A stretch of 64,000 bases of DNA from Metabacillus flavus. Lineage in GTDB: Bacteria; Bacillota; Bacilli; Bacillales; Bacillaceae. Both the position numbers and the translations under genes were made by a program. This document shows, in pieces, positions 36,248 through 44,294 of the stretch (its first letter is position 1; every line of letters begins with the position of its first letter). Location: the NCBI RefSeq assembly GCF_018283675.1, contig NZ_JAGVRK010000001.1:1054001-1118000 (forward strand), in the 5' to 3' direction. The notes beneath the pieces are model-generated. The model was not told the DNA's origin. It saw nothing but the letters and a program-made list of their open reading frames with translations, and searched no databases.

Positions 36248-36448
36248 TTATGCTTTTTCTACGTTAGCAGCTTGGTCGCCACGGTTACCTTGAACGATTT
36301 CAAATGTAACTTTTTGGCCTTCTTCTAGAGTTTTGAATCCGTCGCCTTGGATAGCGGAGAAATGTACGAATACGTCGTCGCCATCTTCGCGCTCGATGAA
36401 ACCGAAACCTTTTTCTGCATTAAACCACTTAACTGTACCTTCTAACAT
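36248..36448 (-). CDS. cspB: Cold-shock protein (CspB type)
   Basis: RNA/DNA chaperone of 66 aa, start [20 protein letters not shown] at the ATG at 36448, which has AGGAGGTAAC before it. RNP1 (KGFGFI) and RNP2 (VFVHF) are both present. The nine extra in-frame residues upstream cover the RBS and are not coding. About 200 bases lie between it and prsA; a cold-responsive leader is expected but I cannot show its structure. Confidence 0.95.
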   Translation of the reverse strand: MLEGTVKWFNAEKGFGFIEREDGDDVFVHFSAIQGDGFKTLEEGQKVTFEIVQGNRGDQAANVEKA

Positions 36449-36628
36449 TTTGTTACCTCCTAGTGCATGACGCACAAACGTGTTACTATTCTTGCTCTAA
36501 AAATATCAAGCTGAAACGTATTCGATCTTAATATCCGAACAAAAATAATTCTTAATAAGGATAACAGGTACAGCAATAAATAGCAAGTGTCTAAAGCCGG
36601 GTGGAAAGAAAACGGTCCGGATCGGGAC

Positions 36629-36665
36629 CAAAAAAGAGAGGAAGCCCAAATGGCTCCCTCTCTTT
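36629..36665 (-). terminator. Terminator after prsA
   Basis: On the minus strand AAGAGAGGGAGCC and GGCTTCCTCTCTT pair around ATTTG, with TTTTTT following. Confidence 0.92.
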
Positions 36666-36676
36666 AATGAACTCTA

Positions 36677-37555
36677 TTATTGAGCCGGCTGAGCAGGCAT
36701 TGCTGGCTGTTCAGGGGCTTTAAAGGTATCTTTAAGCTGTTTGTCTTTTACTTCAACCTTAGCGTTTTTTAGCGCTTTATCGATTGCAGCCTGCATCGCT
36801 GCAGGGTCCTGGGTTTTTTGCTCTTTTACTTCAGCTTCCAGGCTTTTCTTCATTTGATCATACGATTTGTATGTTTCATCAATACGGATAATGTGGAAAC
36901 CGTATTCTGTTTTAACAGGCTGACTGACTTCGCCTTCTTTAAGTTTAAAAGCAGCTGCTTCAAATTCCTTTACCATTTGGCCTTTACCGAACCATCCTAA
37001 AGATCCGCCGGTTTGTGCAGATGGATCCTGGGAGTATTCCTTAGCAAGGTCTTCGAATTTAGCTCCGCCATCCAGTTTAGTTTTAACTTCTTTAGCTGTT
37101 TTCTCATCCTTAACAAGGATATGGCTTGCTTTCACTTTGTCTTTTAAGCTTTCATGGTACTTTTTAATGTCTTCATCTGTCACTTTTGATTCAGCTTCTG
37201 CAGCTTTTTTACGCAAAAGTTCAGTTTTTACCATATTGTCCACTGCGGCTTGACCTTGCTTTTTAACTAGCATGTCAATTTGCTCAGCGCCATATTGAGC
37301 TTTAATGGATTCAAGCTCTTTTTTAATCTCATCTTTGGAAACTTTGTATTTTTCACCCAGCACTTTGTTATGAACTAATTCAGTCAATACTTGTTCACCT
37401 GCGCGGGATTTCATAGCCTCGTAAAGCTCGTCCTTCGTAACGTTACCAGCTTTCGTCTCAGCCACAACATCAGAACCGCCTGCTGCTCCGTTGCTGCATG
37501 CGCCAAGTGTGAAAAGGCTCGTAGCTGTAATAGCCGCAATAGCCATTTTTTTCAT
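36677..37555 (-). CDS. prsA: PrsA foldase lipoprotein
   Basis: Extracytoplasmic peptidyl-prolyl isomerase/foldase of 292 aa that helps secreted proteins fold after Sec export. Lipobox LGAC with Cys20, then a helical N-domain, the parvulin domain (about 130-225: VKASHILVKDEKTAKE, GGSLGWFGKGQM, YGFHIIRI) and a helical C-domain with a Pro/Ala/Gln tail. I use the ATG at 37555; the TTG at 37567 is too close to GGAG. In B. subtilis prsA is essential and repressed by ScoC (Hpr), which is encoded nearby here. Confidence 0.95.
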   Translation of the reverse strand: MKKMAIAAITATSLFTLGACSNGAAGGSDVVAETKAGNVTKDELYEAMKSRAGEQVLTELVHNKVLGEKYKVSKDEIKKELESIKAQYGAEQIDMLVKKQGQAAVDNMVKTELLRKKAAEAESKVTDEDIKKYHESLKDKVKASHILVKDEKTAKEVKTKLDGGAKFEDLAKEYSQDPSAQTGGSLGWFGKGQMVKEFEAAAFKLKEGEVSQPVKTEYGFHIIRIDETYKSYDQMKKSLEAEVKEQKTQDPAAMQAAIDKALKNAKVEVKDKQLKDTFKAPEQPAMPAQPAQ

Positions 37556-37900
37556 TAGTCGATACAACTCCTGCCCTAATAGTGTTTGTACTAAATACTA
37601 TAAAACATTGTGCCATGTTCAGGGGACTTTTGCAACCTAATCTGAAAAGAGGAGAGGGAAGAGTGGAAAAAGATCATAAACACTTGAAAACCCCGATGCA
37701 AAGGGATTCTAGACAAGCTCTGTGTTTTCTGGGTTTTTTCATATAAGAACGGCAGTAATCTTACCGTGAAAATCCTAATATGTGAAATTATGTGAAATTC
37801 ATGGGATATGCAAGAAAGTTTTTTGGATGTGGGCGAAAGGCCCAATCAAGCAAATTCCGTCTTCATATAATGAGTTGACTGCGAAAGGAGGCTATACGTC
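37556..37900. other. Spacer between prsA and the YjcZ-type genes
   Basis: No gene found. It holds the divergent promoter zones, a direct repeat ATGTGAAATT near 37780-37800, and a CATATAATG box at 37864-37872 that resembles a sigma-K -10 element (CATANNNTA, last base differs) or a sigma-A TATAAT, ahead of the first small gene. Confidence 0.5.
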
Positions 37901-37984
37901 ATGGGAGGATATAATTCCGGCTTTGCGTTGATTGTTGTTTTGTTTATTTTGCTGATTATTGTGGGTGCAGCTTATATTTGCTAG
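37901..37984 (+). CDS. YjcZ-type small hydrophobic protein, copy 1
   Basis: Micro-protein of 27 aa: MGGYNSGFALIVVLFILLII followed by VGAAYIC. RBS AAAGGAGG lies ten bases before the ATG. The Gly-rich head and FALIVVLFILLIIVG membrane segment define the YjcZ family of sporulation-associated small proteins. Probably a spore or mother-cell membrane peptide; function unknown. It ends in Cys, unlike the next copy. Confidence 0.88.
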   Translation: MGGYNSGFALIVVLFILLIIVGAAYIC

Positions 37985-38087
37985 TCAATAAGGGCTGCTG
38001 ATAACTGCAATATGCAGGATGAACGCCCATTCGCAATACAAGAAAATTGCATAGTATATCTTAACCATCAGTAAGGAGGTGTGTTCA

Positions 38088-38171
38088 ATGGGCGGTTCTT
38101 ACGGCGGAGGTTTCGCGTTAATCGTTGTACTATTCATTTTGTTGATCATCGTTGGTGCAGCTTGGCTATAA
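38088..38171 (+). CDS. YjcZ-type small hydrophobic protein, copy 2
   Basis: Micro-protein of 27 aa: MGGSYGGGFALIVVLFILLI followed by IVGAAWL. RBS TAAGGAGG precedes the ATG. It shares the entire membrane segment with the copy 100 bases upstream, so the pair arose by tandem duplication. CATAGTATA at 38050-38058 fits the sigma-K -10 pattern CATANNNTA, although no good -35 AC is at the right distance. Confidence 0.88.
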   Translation: MGGSYGGGFALIVVLFILLIIVGAAWL

Positions 38172-38690
38172 GAAAAGTGTAAGGCGCTTGCTCAGCCCTG
38201 AAAGACGGTGGAGCTTCTGACAGAAGGGCGCTTTTTGCCCTGACAGAAGAAGCGAAGCGGCCGAAGGGCTAGCGCCTGGAACTAGACACCAGTTCCAGGT
38301 GAAAAATGAACAGCTTTACATGAACAGAGCGCTCCTAATTGGGGGTGCTTTTTCCTTTGGTAATGACCTCGAGGGGCGAGCCGCAGCAGTGGTATTTAGC
38401 ACCCAGCCAATAAATGCGGCGCTCCCAATCCGGGGTGCTGCTTCTAATGAAATATTGCTAAAAGAGGGGCGTGATGCCGTGCCGCAGAATGATCTTTGCA
38501 CTGACCTTCAGTGCATCACCGCATCGGGGGAATAAGGAACAGACCGAATATTGCATGAGGCTCATAGGTTTTCAAGAAAGGGGGACGGAGATTTAGTGCT
38601 TTAGCAAAGCGGGGGTCAGTGCTAAAACTAATCCCAAACAAAAAAACCGACCACCAAGTGGCCGGCTTTTCTGTGTATAACTCGATCGGA
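38172..38690. repeat. Gene-free region with palindromic repeat and a 90-bp spaced duplication
   Basis: AGGCGCTTGC-TCAGCCC (38182-38198) pairs with GGGCTAGCGCCT (38266-38277), enclosing a second hairpin (GGGCGC/GCCC near 38226-38240). The AGCGAAGCGG and GCGCCTGGAACTAGAC pieces resemble a palindromic repeat I have seen in other Bacillaceae. Further on, GCGCTCCTAATTGGGGGTGCT (38329) returns, degenerate, 90 bases later at 38419. The open frame across it (38299-38535) has no RBS and I do not call it a gene. Confidence 0.5.
38642..38671 (-). terminator. Terminator of the small membrane gene at 38708
   Basis: On the minus strand CCGGCCAC and GTGGTCGG pair around TTG, with TTTTTTTG following. Confidence 0.85.
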
Positions 38691-38707
38691 GCTGCAGATT
38701 CCGAGTT

Positions 38708-38887
38708 CTATGTATAAAGAATTTCAATATACGAAGAGATCAGCAGAATCGTAACAAGGACATTAATCATACGAAACACTCTCGTTTGACGGTCTTCAGG
38801 AATCTCACGAACTAAACAAAGCCTGTTCGTTAAAGTGTTGATGTAAAACAGAATGAAGACAGCAAAGAAAATGAACAAGATGATCAC
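38708..38887 (-). CDS. Small two-helix membrane protein
   Basis: Protein of 59 aa from a GTG at 38887, six bases after AAGGGGGAT. Two membrane helices (ILFIFFAVFILFYIN and MINVLVTILLISSYIEIL) flank a charged loop LVREIPEDRQTRVFR. Longer in-frame starts lack an RBS. It lies between prsA and yhaJ, where B. subtilis carries yhaK, but I do not recall that sequence well enough to name it. Confidence 0.65.
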   Translation of the reverse strand: MIILFIFFAVFILFYINTLTNRLCLVREIPEDRQTRVFRMINVLVTILLISSYIEILYT

Positions 38888-38985
38888 ATGAGATCCCCCT
38901 TTCCTTACTGATACATATAAGATTACCAAATATTCGCTGAAAAAGATAGGAAAAAGCCGGCTCATGCATGCGTTCTTCCTAAAGA

Positions 38986-39018
38986 AAAGAAGGAACCGTT
39001 ATTACAGGGTTTCCTTCT
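38986..39018 (-). terminator. Terminator of yhaJ-like gene
   Basis: On the minus strand GAAGGAAACC and GGTTCCTTC pair, with TTTTCTTT following. Confidence 0.75.
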
Positions 39019-39022
39019 CATT

Positions 39023-39565
39023 TCAAATCTTATTTTCTATTAATATCTCCAAAGCATTCCGGTCCTCTTCAACAATGCAGGTTCTTGGTGCGGCAATAAT
39101 TAGACGGGCGTAAATCAAATCAGGAACACACCAGCCGATATGGAGGGCTGCAGCCATGCAGAAGTAGTGAACGTATTCCGGCATTAGTATGCTGGCCTGA
39201 ATGCTGATTGCCGTAAATATGAGAAATGGAGAAAGCAGTGTTGCAAGCATTACTTGCTTTGTAATTCCCGCACATGGTTTGAGACGGATAATTGGAATCA
39301 TTGCTGCATATTCCATTTTCATTTTTGGCATTTTACCGCAAAGCATTAGCGGAAGGGCATGAAGAATTTTATGCAAGGGCAAAATCACAAGCAAAATCGC
39401 TAATAGGTAAAGAACGTGTCCTGCATCAAGCTTGCGGCTGGAGTCTACCAACGACAGAGGAAGGTAGAGGATAATAAAAGCCGTAATCGATGCTAAGACA
39501 AAATATAAAAAGAGACGCTGAAACCCATAATCTTTTGATAGGTCGATGGTTTTCCAGCAGTTCAT
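39023..39565 (-). CDS. yhaJ: DUF3267 membrane protein (YhaJ-like)
   Basis: Membrane protein of 180 aa with four to five hydrophobic segments. The second carries LHKILHALPLML, the position of the HExxH-like motif of DUF3267 putative metalloproteases; here His-Lys-Ile-Leu-His lacks the Glu, so proteolysis is doubtful. Later landmarks are TLLSPFLIF and CVPDLIYA. Its place between prsA and hpr fits yhaJ. Confidence 0.72.
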   Translation of the reverse strand: MNCWKTIDLSKDYGFQRLFLYFVLASITAFIILYLPLSLVDSSRKLDAGHVLYLLAILLVILPLHKILHALPLMLCGKMPKMKMEYAAMIPIIRLKPCAGITKQVMLATLLSPFLIFTAISIQASILMPEYVHYFCMAAALHIGWCVPDLIYARLIIAAPRTCIVEEDRNALEILIENKI

Positions 39566-39743
39566 AAACGATCACCGTCCATAGAAAAATAAATCCTTAC
39601 CTACTGTACTGCCGGCCGGTAAAAAAATCAACACGTTAGAAGGGAATGTAAGCGATTTAAATAAAAAAATGCTCAAAATCTTTTTCTGAGGGAGCACATC
39701 CGCTAAAATATGAGTATGAAAGAGAGAGAAAGAAGGGGTTTGC

Positions 39744-40082
39744 GTGGACTCATTTGAAGAAAGGCTGAATCGGATGGAATTTCAGATTCGTCTTTTGGCC
39801 TCATTGATTACCAAGGATGAGCATCCATATATGTATATGATTATTGAAAAACAGCTGTCTGAAAAGGAACATCAGCAGGTTATGGAATTGTGCGGCCGGC
39901 TGGAACAGCTTCACCAAAAACAAAAAGCGCAGGGATTTGTCCATTTTGAAGGACTCCTTACGCTTTTTGTTCAGGAATTAAATGAAAATCTGGAGGTTAA
40001 GGAAACGGCTCAAGCCCTTTTCAAACAGGGATTGTTTCCTCAGCTGATGAGTGATTTCCTGGTCATGCTGGACGATTATTGA
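39744..40082 (+). CDS. yhaI: YhaI, DUF1878 protein
   Basis: Soluble, mainly helical protein of 112 aa starting at a GTG behind [28 protein letters not shown]. Length and location beside hpr match YhaI. Function unknown. Its 3' end overlaps the convergent hpr gene by seven bases, so the two messages can form antisense contact. Confidence 0.85.
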   Translation: MDSFEERLNRMEFQIRLLASLITKDEHPYMYMIIEKQLSEKEHQQVMELCGRLEQLHQKQKAQGFVHFEGLLTLFVQELNENLEVKETAQALFKQGLFPQLMSDFLVMLDDY

Positions 40083-40675
40083 TTAGCTGCAGCTTTAGGC
40101 TGCTCCTCTTCAGTAATTTTCTTTAAGCGTCCATTCTCTTCGCCGAATTCCTTTTCGATGTTGCTGAAAGAACGTTCAAATATCTCCATAAAATCATCAC
40201 CGTAAATGTTTCGGATGATGGCCATCATTTCGATAATCTCAGGAAATTTTCCGTACAGATTCTGCAGAGGCATGGCGCCTTTAAATACCGCATTTCGGGT
40301 AGGATCATAGTCCTCCATGAGCTGAAGAAGGATTCCCTCTCCTTTAGGAGTCAGCTCAATATACGTATTCCGTTTGTCATCCAGCTTTTTGGAAAATTCC
40401 AGATAGCCTCTTTCCTCGAGCTTTTTTGAAAAGTTGAAAGCTGTCGAGACATGCATCACTCCGAATTTAGCAATCTCGGAAATGGATGCTCCTTTCAGGT
40501 GGTAAGCAATCCAAAGAATGTGATGTTCGTTTATGTTCAAATCATAAGGCTTGATCCATTGCTGCCAGTCTTTTTCGATTGATTTCCACAAGGCTTTGCT
40601 TAACTGAGCGATTCTCTGGCTGAAGAGCAATGCCTCTTTTACAGTGTAATCCTTTTCATTTTTCTTCAAATTCAC
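40076..40675 (-). CDS. hpr: ScoC/Hpr, MarR-family transition-state regulator
   Basis: Represses protease, peptide-transport and sporulation genes in B. subtilis. 199 aa; very close to the B. subtilis protein in [40 protein letters not shown] and the [23 protein letters not shown] with its wing [10 protein letters not shown]. The GTG at 40675 sits directly on AGGTGA; a TTG at 40669 is better spaced and could be the real start. The C-terminal tail is acidic and variable. Confidence 0.95.
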   Translation of the reverse strand: MNLKKNEKDYTVKEALLFSQRIAQLSKALWKSIEKDWQQWIKPYDLNINEHHILWIAYHLKGASISEIAKFGVMHVSTAFNFSKKLEERGYLEFSKKLDDKRNTYIELTPKGEGILLQLMEDYDPTRNAVFKGAMPLQNLYGKFPEIIEMMAIIRNIYGDDFMEIFERSFSNIEKEFGEENGRLKKITEEEQPKAAANQ

Positions 40676-40800
40676 TCACCTACTTTTCCGCATTTCTAAT
40701 ATTCTCTATTATCCCAAAAAAGTAAAGATTAATAAAGATGTAAATTAACAAAATTTTTAAAAAAATATTTTGAATCCAGTATTGTTATAAAAAAATACGG

Positions 40801-40840
40801 AAAAAAGGTGCTAAACCGACAAAGTTTGAGCACCTTTTTG
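40801..40840. terminator. Terminator of yhaH
   Basis: GGTGCTAAAC and GTTTGAGCACC pair around CGACAAA, with A-run and T-run on the two sides; in the minus direction it ends yhaH. Confidence 0.88.
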
Positions 40841-40870
40841 TTACAGATATTTCTTATATGGAAATATTCA

Positions 40871-41227
40871 TCAATTTTTAATCGTATCTTCTAATTGTTT
40901 GATTTTTTCTTCAATTGCTTCAATCTCTTTTTGGAGGTTCTCGCGGTGGGGCTCTATTTCCTCCTGAAATTCTTTCAGAGAGGTTTGAAGTTCTGTAGAC
41001 ACCTCTTTAATAACGTCTGCACTTTCCTTAGCAGCCTGAACTACCTGCTCCTTGAGCGCAATGCTTTCTTGTTTTAGCTGATTGATGGTATCCAGCATGC
41101 GGTCTTTGCTGTCTTTAATTTGTCCTCTTAAATCTCTGCCGGAAGATGGGGCTGAAAGCAAAGCTGCTGCGCCTCCAGCAACGGTTCCGGCTAGAATTCC
41201 AAGTAAAATGGATTTGGCTTTTGACAT
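40871..41227 (-). CDS. yhaH: YtxH-like protein YhaH
   Basis: Protein of 118 aa with an N-terminal Gly/Ala-rich hydrophobic segment (SILLGILAGTVAGGAAALLSAPSSG) typical of YtxH-domain proteins and a long coiled-coil C-terminus (EFQEEIEPHRENLQKEIEAI). YtxH proteins are linked to general stress; function unclear. RBS GGGAGTGA. Confidence 0.85.
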   Translation of the reverse strand: MSKAKSILLGILAGTVAGGAAALLSAPSSGRDLRGQIKDSKDRMLDTINQLKQESIALKEQVVQAAKESADVIKEVSTELQTSLKEFQEEIEPHRENLQKEIEAIEEKIKQLEDTIKN

Positions 41228-41377
41228 TAACTCATCACTCCCGTTCTCCGTTCTCTTTACACATTCAACATCATCATGAAAAATTCCTTCTTTACATGAT
41301 ACCCCTCATACGGTGACTTAAACGGAAATTCATACAATGAAGAAACGCAGATTTGTCTTCCAAAACCAAACATGTCT

Positions 41378-41406
41378 CATAGCGCGGATTTTATGGCATA
41401 TACATA
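41378..41406 (+). promoter_or_regulatory. Possible sporulation (sigma-E-like) promoter
   Basis: TCATA (41378-41382), 15 bases, then CATATACAT (41398-41406) resemble sigma-E -35 and -10 elements. It would serve the small membrane gene at 41433. Weak, pattern-only evidence. Confidence 0.25.
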
Positions 41407-41432
41407 AGCGTAAAAGGAGGAGAATGGGATGT

Positions 41433-41618
41433 ATGCTAGGGATACTATTCTACTTAATTAGTCTTGTTTTCTTATTGGTTTCTTTGCATTATATAAGACA
41501 GGCGCAGCAGGCCGCTTCCTATCCGCCTAAATGGATTCTCAAGCAACGGGCTATGATTATGGCCGGCGGGGCCGGGGTCACGCTGCTGATTGGGATCATG
41601 CTGTCTTTTCTGCATTGA
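41433..41618 (+). CDS. Small two-helix membrane protein
   Basis: Protein of 61 aa: MLGILFYLISLVFLLVSLHY, a short polar loop PPKWILKQRA, and a second helix MAGGAGVTLLIGIML. The ATG at 41433 lies ten bases after AAAGGAGGAG; an in-frame ATG at 41424 touches the RBS, and the far upstream ATG at 41337 adds a basic stretch with no RBS. Function unknown; yhzF of B. subtilis is in a similar place but I cannot confirm identity. Confidence 0.68.
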   Translation: MLGILFYLISLVFLLVSLHYIRQAQQAASYPPKWILKQRAMIMAGGAGVTLLIGIMLSFLH

Positions 41619-41625
41619 CATAAAG

Positions 41626-41658
41626 AAAGGGACTGGCCGCAATGGGTCAGTCCCTTTA
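41626..41658. terminator. Convergent terminator between the small membrane gene and trpP
   Basis: AAAGGGACTGGCC and GGGTCAGTCCCTTT pair around GCAAT. Only short T and A runs, but the stem is long. Confidence 0.7.
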
Positions 41659-41661
41659 AGT

Positions 41662-42177
41662 TTAAGCTGAAATTGGTTTTGATCGTCTGTGAATGGATGT
41701 AACAATCGGATAAATCAAACTGATTCCAATCGTATTAAGAGCTGTTGTAGGAAGAACAACTGCAATAAACAGAGCTGTAAATCCGCCAGGAAGCCCAACA
41801 ATCAGCAGCGCGCTTCCAAGAAAAATTACTCCTGAAATGATTGTTCCGGCTGCAGTAAGGATGGATACTGTTACAAGTTTAGATGCCAGTTTGCCAGCCA
41901 GCGTCAGCAGCAGGAAGAATGCTAGTGCTGTAATCGGCTTGTCAATGATGTTCGGCAGCTGTCCGCCTGGGAATCCAGTCGTCAAGGCTGATAATATACC
42001 CGTTAGTACTCCCAATAGCAGTGTGTTTTTAAGCGTTGGAAAAAGGGCAATTCCCAAAAACATCATCGTCAGCATCATGTCCGGCTTCATTCCAAGGAAT
42101 ATAGGCGGGATAATACTGTGCAAAGCAAGACCAATGGCAACAAACAGCGACATTGTAACAAGTTCTCTCGTTTTCAT
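41662..42177 (-). CDS. trpP: TrpP, probable tryptophan transporter
   Basis: Integral membrane protein of 171 aa with five to six helices and landmarks FPGGQLPNIIDKPITALAFF and VVLPTTALNTIGISLIYPIV. B. subtilis TrpP takes up tryptophan and is translationally repressed by the tryptophan-bound TRAP protein. The leader here carries GAG triplets over the RBS (separate entry). It is transcribed from just beyond the end of serC. Confidence 0.9.
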   Translation of the reverse strand: MKTRELVTMSLFVAIGLALHSIIPPIFLGMKPDMMLTMMFLGIALFPTLKNTLLLGVLTGILSALTTGFPGGQLPNIIDKPITALAFFLLLTLAGKLASKLVTVSILTAAGTIISGVIFLGSALLIVGLPGGFTALFIAVVLPTTALNTIGISLIYPIVTSIHRRSKPISA

Positions 42178-42202
42178 AACTCAACTCTCCTCTTCTTGGC
42201 TC
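42178..42202 (-). promoter_or_regulatory. TRAP-binding-like triplets over the trpP RBS
   Basis: The minus-strand leader reads GAG-cc-AAG-aa-GAG-ga-GAG-tt-GAG-tt-ATG. Four GAG and one AAG triplets recur every five bases and cover the ribosome binding site. TRAP binds NAG triplets (best GAG or UAG) with two-base spacers. Five triplets is fewer than the nine or so in the known B. subtilis trpP site. Confidence 0.6.
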
Positions 42203-42257
42203 AAAAGTATGCTTTCCAATGGTGAACTATTTTCCCATTGCAAAAGCGGTTAAATAG

Positions 42258-42287
42258 ATTATAACAGGGGCCGCACTTATTGAAAAG
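42258..42287 (-). promoter_or_regulatory. Probable trpP promoter
   Basis: A perfect TATAAT is read on the minus strand at 42263-42258, with TTTTCA 17 bases upstream. The -35 overlaps the 3' end of serC. Confidence 0.5.
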
Positions 42288-43380
42288 TAAAAGAACGGGC
42301 CGGATGATTTTTCCTGTAGCTGTTCATAAATTCGGCCAGTTTCTCACATGCTTCATATGGGACTGCATTATAGATGGAGGCGCGGCAGCCTCCGATACTG
42401 CGGTGACCGTTCAAACCGATAAATCCATGTTCGGAAGCTTTTGCAAGAAAATCCTTTTCAAGATCTTGATCGGGAAGGGTAAAGGTCACGTTCATATGAC
42501 TCTCGCTTTCTTTTAGGGCATGCCCGCTGTAAAAGCCTTCACTGCTCTCAATTGAATCATAAAGAAGAGCCGATTTTTCCTTGTTCTTCCTTTCGAGACC
42601 TGCGGTGCCGCCTTGTTCCTCTGCCCATTCCAGTACAAGCCCGAGCATATAAATCGCAAAAGTCGGCGGTGTATTATAAAGAGAATCAGCGGAAGCGTGA
42701 GTGTTGTAATCCAGGAATTTAGACAGGCTGTTTGTGCTCTGGCTCAGCCACTGTTTATTCGCGATTATGACGGTCACTCCAGAAGGACCCAGATTTTTTT
42801 GAGCACCGGCGTAGATGAGTCCGAATTTTCCAATGTCGAGCGGTCGGGACATGATATCGCTGGACATATCCGCAACAAGAGGAACATCTGTGTCAGGGAA
42901 CTCATGCCATTGCGTTCCATAAATAGTGTTGTTGGATGTAATGTGGAGGTAGGCAAGACCTTTCTCGTCACTCCACTCAGAACGGGAAGGGATGGAACGG
43001 TACAGACCTTCTTTTGAAGAAGCGATCACTTTTGTCCGGCCAATCCTCTCTGCTTCTTTCAATGCTTTTTCCGACCATGAACCAGTCAAAATGTAGCCGG
43101 CGGTCTCATTCTCTTTTAGAAAATTAATCGGAACCATTGAGAATTGAAGACTTGCTCCCCCTTGGAGGAACAGGATCTCATGTGAATCAGGAACTTCCAT
43201 CAGTTTTTTAAATCGTGCTTTAGCCCCGCTATGGACTGCATCATAATGCTTGCCTCTGTGGCTCATTTCCATGATCGACATACCGGTGCCTTGGTAATTA
43301 ACGAATTCCTTTTGTGCTTTTTCTAGTACTGGCAGCGGCAAGGCAGCAGGTCCTGCGCTGAAATTCAAAGCTCTCACCAT
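42277..43380 (-). CDS. serC: Phosphoserine aminotransferase
   Basis: PLP enzyme of serine synthesis (3-phosphohydroxypyruvate to phosphoserine) and of pyridoxal phosphate synthesis in some bacteria; 367 aa. Landmarks are NFSAGPAALPLPVLEKAQKE, the PLP-binding Lys in YAGAQKNLGPSGV and the C-terminal GHRSIGGCRASIYNA. Full length. No serA or serB nearby. Confidence 0.95.
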   Translation of the reverse strand: MVRALNFSAGPAALPLPVLEKAQKEFVNYQGTGMSIMEMSHRGKHYDAVHSGAKARFKKLMEVPDSHEILFLQGGASLQFSMVPINFLKENETAGYILTGSWSEKALKEAERIGRTKVIASSKEGLYRSIPSRSEWSDEKGLAYLHITSNNTIYGTQWHEFPDTDVPLVADMSSDIMSRPLDIGKFGLIYAGAQKNLGPSGVTVIIANKQWLSQSTNSLSKFLDYNTHASADSLYNTPPTFAIYMLGLVLEWAEEQGGTAGLERKNKEKSALLYDSIESSEGFYSGHALKESESHMNVTFTLPDQDLEKDFLAKASEHGFIGLNGHRSIGGCRASIYNAVPYEACEKLAEFMNSYRKNHPARSFTFQ

Positions 43381-43517
43381 GTTTATAGCCCCCTAAAGCG
43401 TTAATTGAATAAATTAGTTTCATGGTAACACAAATAACTGAGAGTTTTGAATATTAATTGTTTTTTAGCACCATGTTGAGTTGCATTCAGCACAATTTAC
43501 GAAAACAGCCTAAAAAA

Positions 43518-43541
43518 ATAAACAGCCCATTGAAGAGCTGT
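43518..43541 (-). terminator. Terminator after hit
   Basis: On the minus strand AAACAGCTC and GGGCTGTTT pair, followed by ATTTTTTT. Confidence 0.82.
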
Positions 43542-43549
43542 TTGATAAG

Positions 43550-43972
43550 TTAAATGTGAATTCCATCACGGATTTGGGAGGCAATTTCCTGAAGCTTTTC
43601 AGGAGTATAATCATTTGTATGAGTTTTCCATACTGCCCCAAAACCATCGCCTTTACCATAGCGCGGGAGGATGTGCATGTGATAGTGAAAGACGGACTGT
43701 CCAGCAGCTTCACCGTTATTGTTAAGCAAATTTAATCCTTCAGGCTGAAATTGTTCTTTAATGGAGCGTGTAATAGCAGGGATTGCTTCAAAGAAATGAC
43801 GGGAAATTTCAGGTGTCATTTCATAAATGTTTTCTTTATGTACTTTAGGAACAACAAGAGTGTGACCTTTCGTCACCTGGCTGATATCCAGAAAAGCAAG
43901 AACATGTTCATTTTCAAAAACTTTCGCTCCGGGAATTTCTCCATTAATAATTTTGCAGAAAATACAGCTCAT
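43550..43972 (-). CDS. hit: HIT-family nucleotide-binding protein
   Basis: HIT-domain protein of 140 aa with the His triad VFHYHMHILPR intact (HxHxHxx) and the N-terminal CIFCKIINGEIPGAKVFENE. Likely a nucleoside phosphoramidase or dinucleotide hydrolase. Divergent from ecsA, as in B. subtilis. A promoter-like TTCATT-17-TAAAAT lies upstream on the minus strand. This intact copy contrasts with the unrelated broken HIT gene at 4744. Confidence 0.93.
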   Translation of the reverse strand: MSCIFCKIINGEIPGAKVFENEHVLAFLDISQVTKGHTLVVPKVHKENIYEMTPEISRHFFEAIPAITRSIKEQFQPEGLNLLNNNGEAAGQSVFHYHMHILPRYGKGDGFGAVWKTHTNDYTPEKLQEIASQIRDGIHI

Positions 43973-44237
43973 CGAATCATTCCTTCCATAGGACTTGTTT
44001 AGGGGTATTTTACCATAATGAATAGATAGAATGAAACTTCAGCGGAAGTTCAGCGTATAAAGTCAAAGCAGGGAATTGGGCAGCAAAAACTACCAAGGCT
44101 ATCCTGGAAAAGAGTAAAACGGTAACGGCAGTACGAGTTTGAAAAATGACCTGTTAAAGCACTATATGAAAATTACGGGGTTAAGAAGAAAGGGGAACAC
44201 CCGGCCTGAGGATTATTAAATACGTGCACAATAGGAA

Positions 44238-44270
44238 AAGCAGGGCCAAGCCGATCAGCTAGCCCTGCTT
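44238..44270 (-). terminator. Hairpin ending the NEVFV repeat tract
   Basis: AAGCAGGGC and GCCCTGCTT are perfect 9-bp arms; on the minus strand TTTTCC follows. It lies 25 bases beyond the last stop codon of the repeat tract, which suggests that tract was or is transcribed. Confidence 0.6.
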
Positions 44271-44294
44271 AAGAAGAAGGGAAGGACTCATTTA

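Noticed and set aside
38299-38535. 78-codon open frame downstream of the YjcZ genes
   Set aside because: No RBS, lies across repeats and hairpins, and its sequence shows no protein-like pattern.
39646-39664. cre-like site (ATGTAAGCGATTTAA) before yhaI
   Set aside because: The conserved C near the right end is missing.
41337-41432. Extended start of the small membrane protein at 41433
   Set aside because: The upstream ATG has no RBS, and the strong AAAGGAGGAG lies inside this extension.
43381-43549. T-box or riboswitch leader of serC
   Set aside because: No T-box sequence or known riboswitch pattern was seen; only an AT-rich promoter zone.
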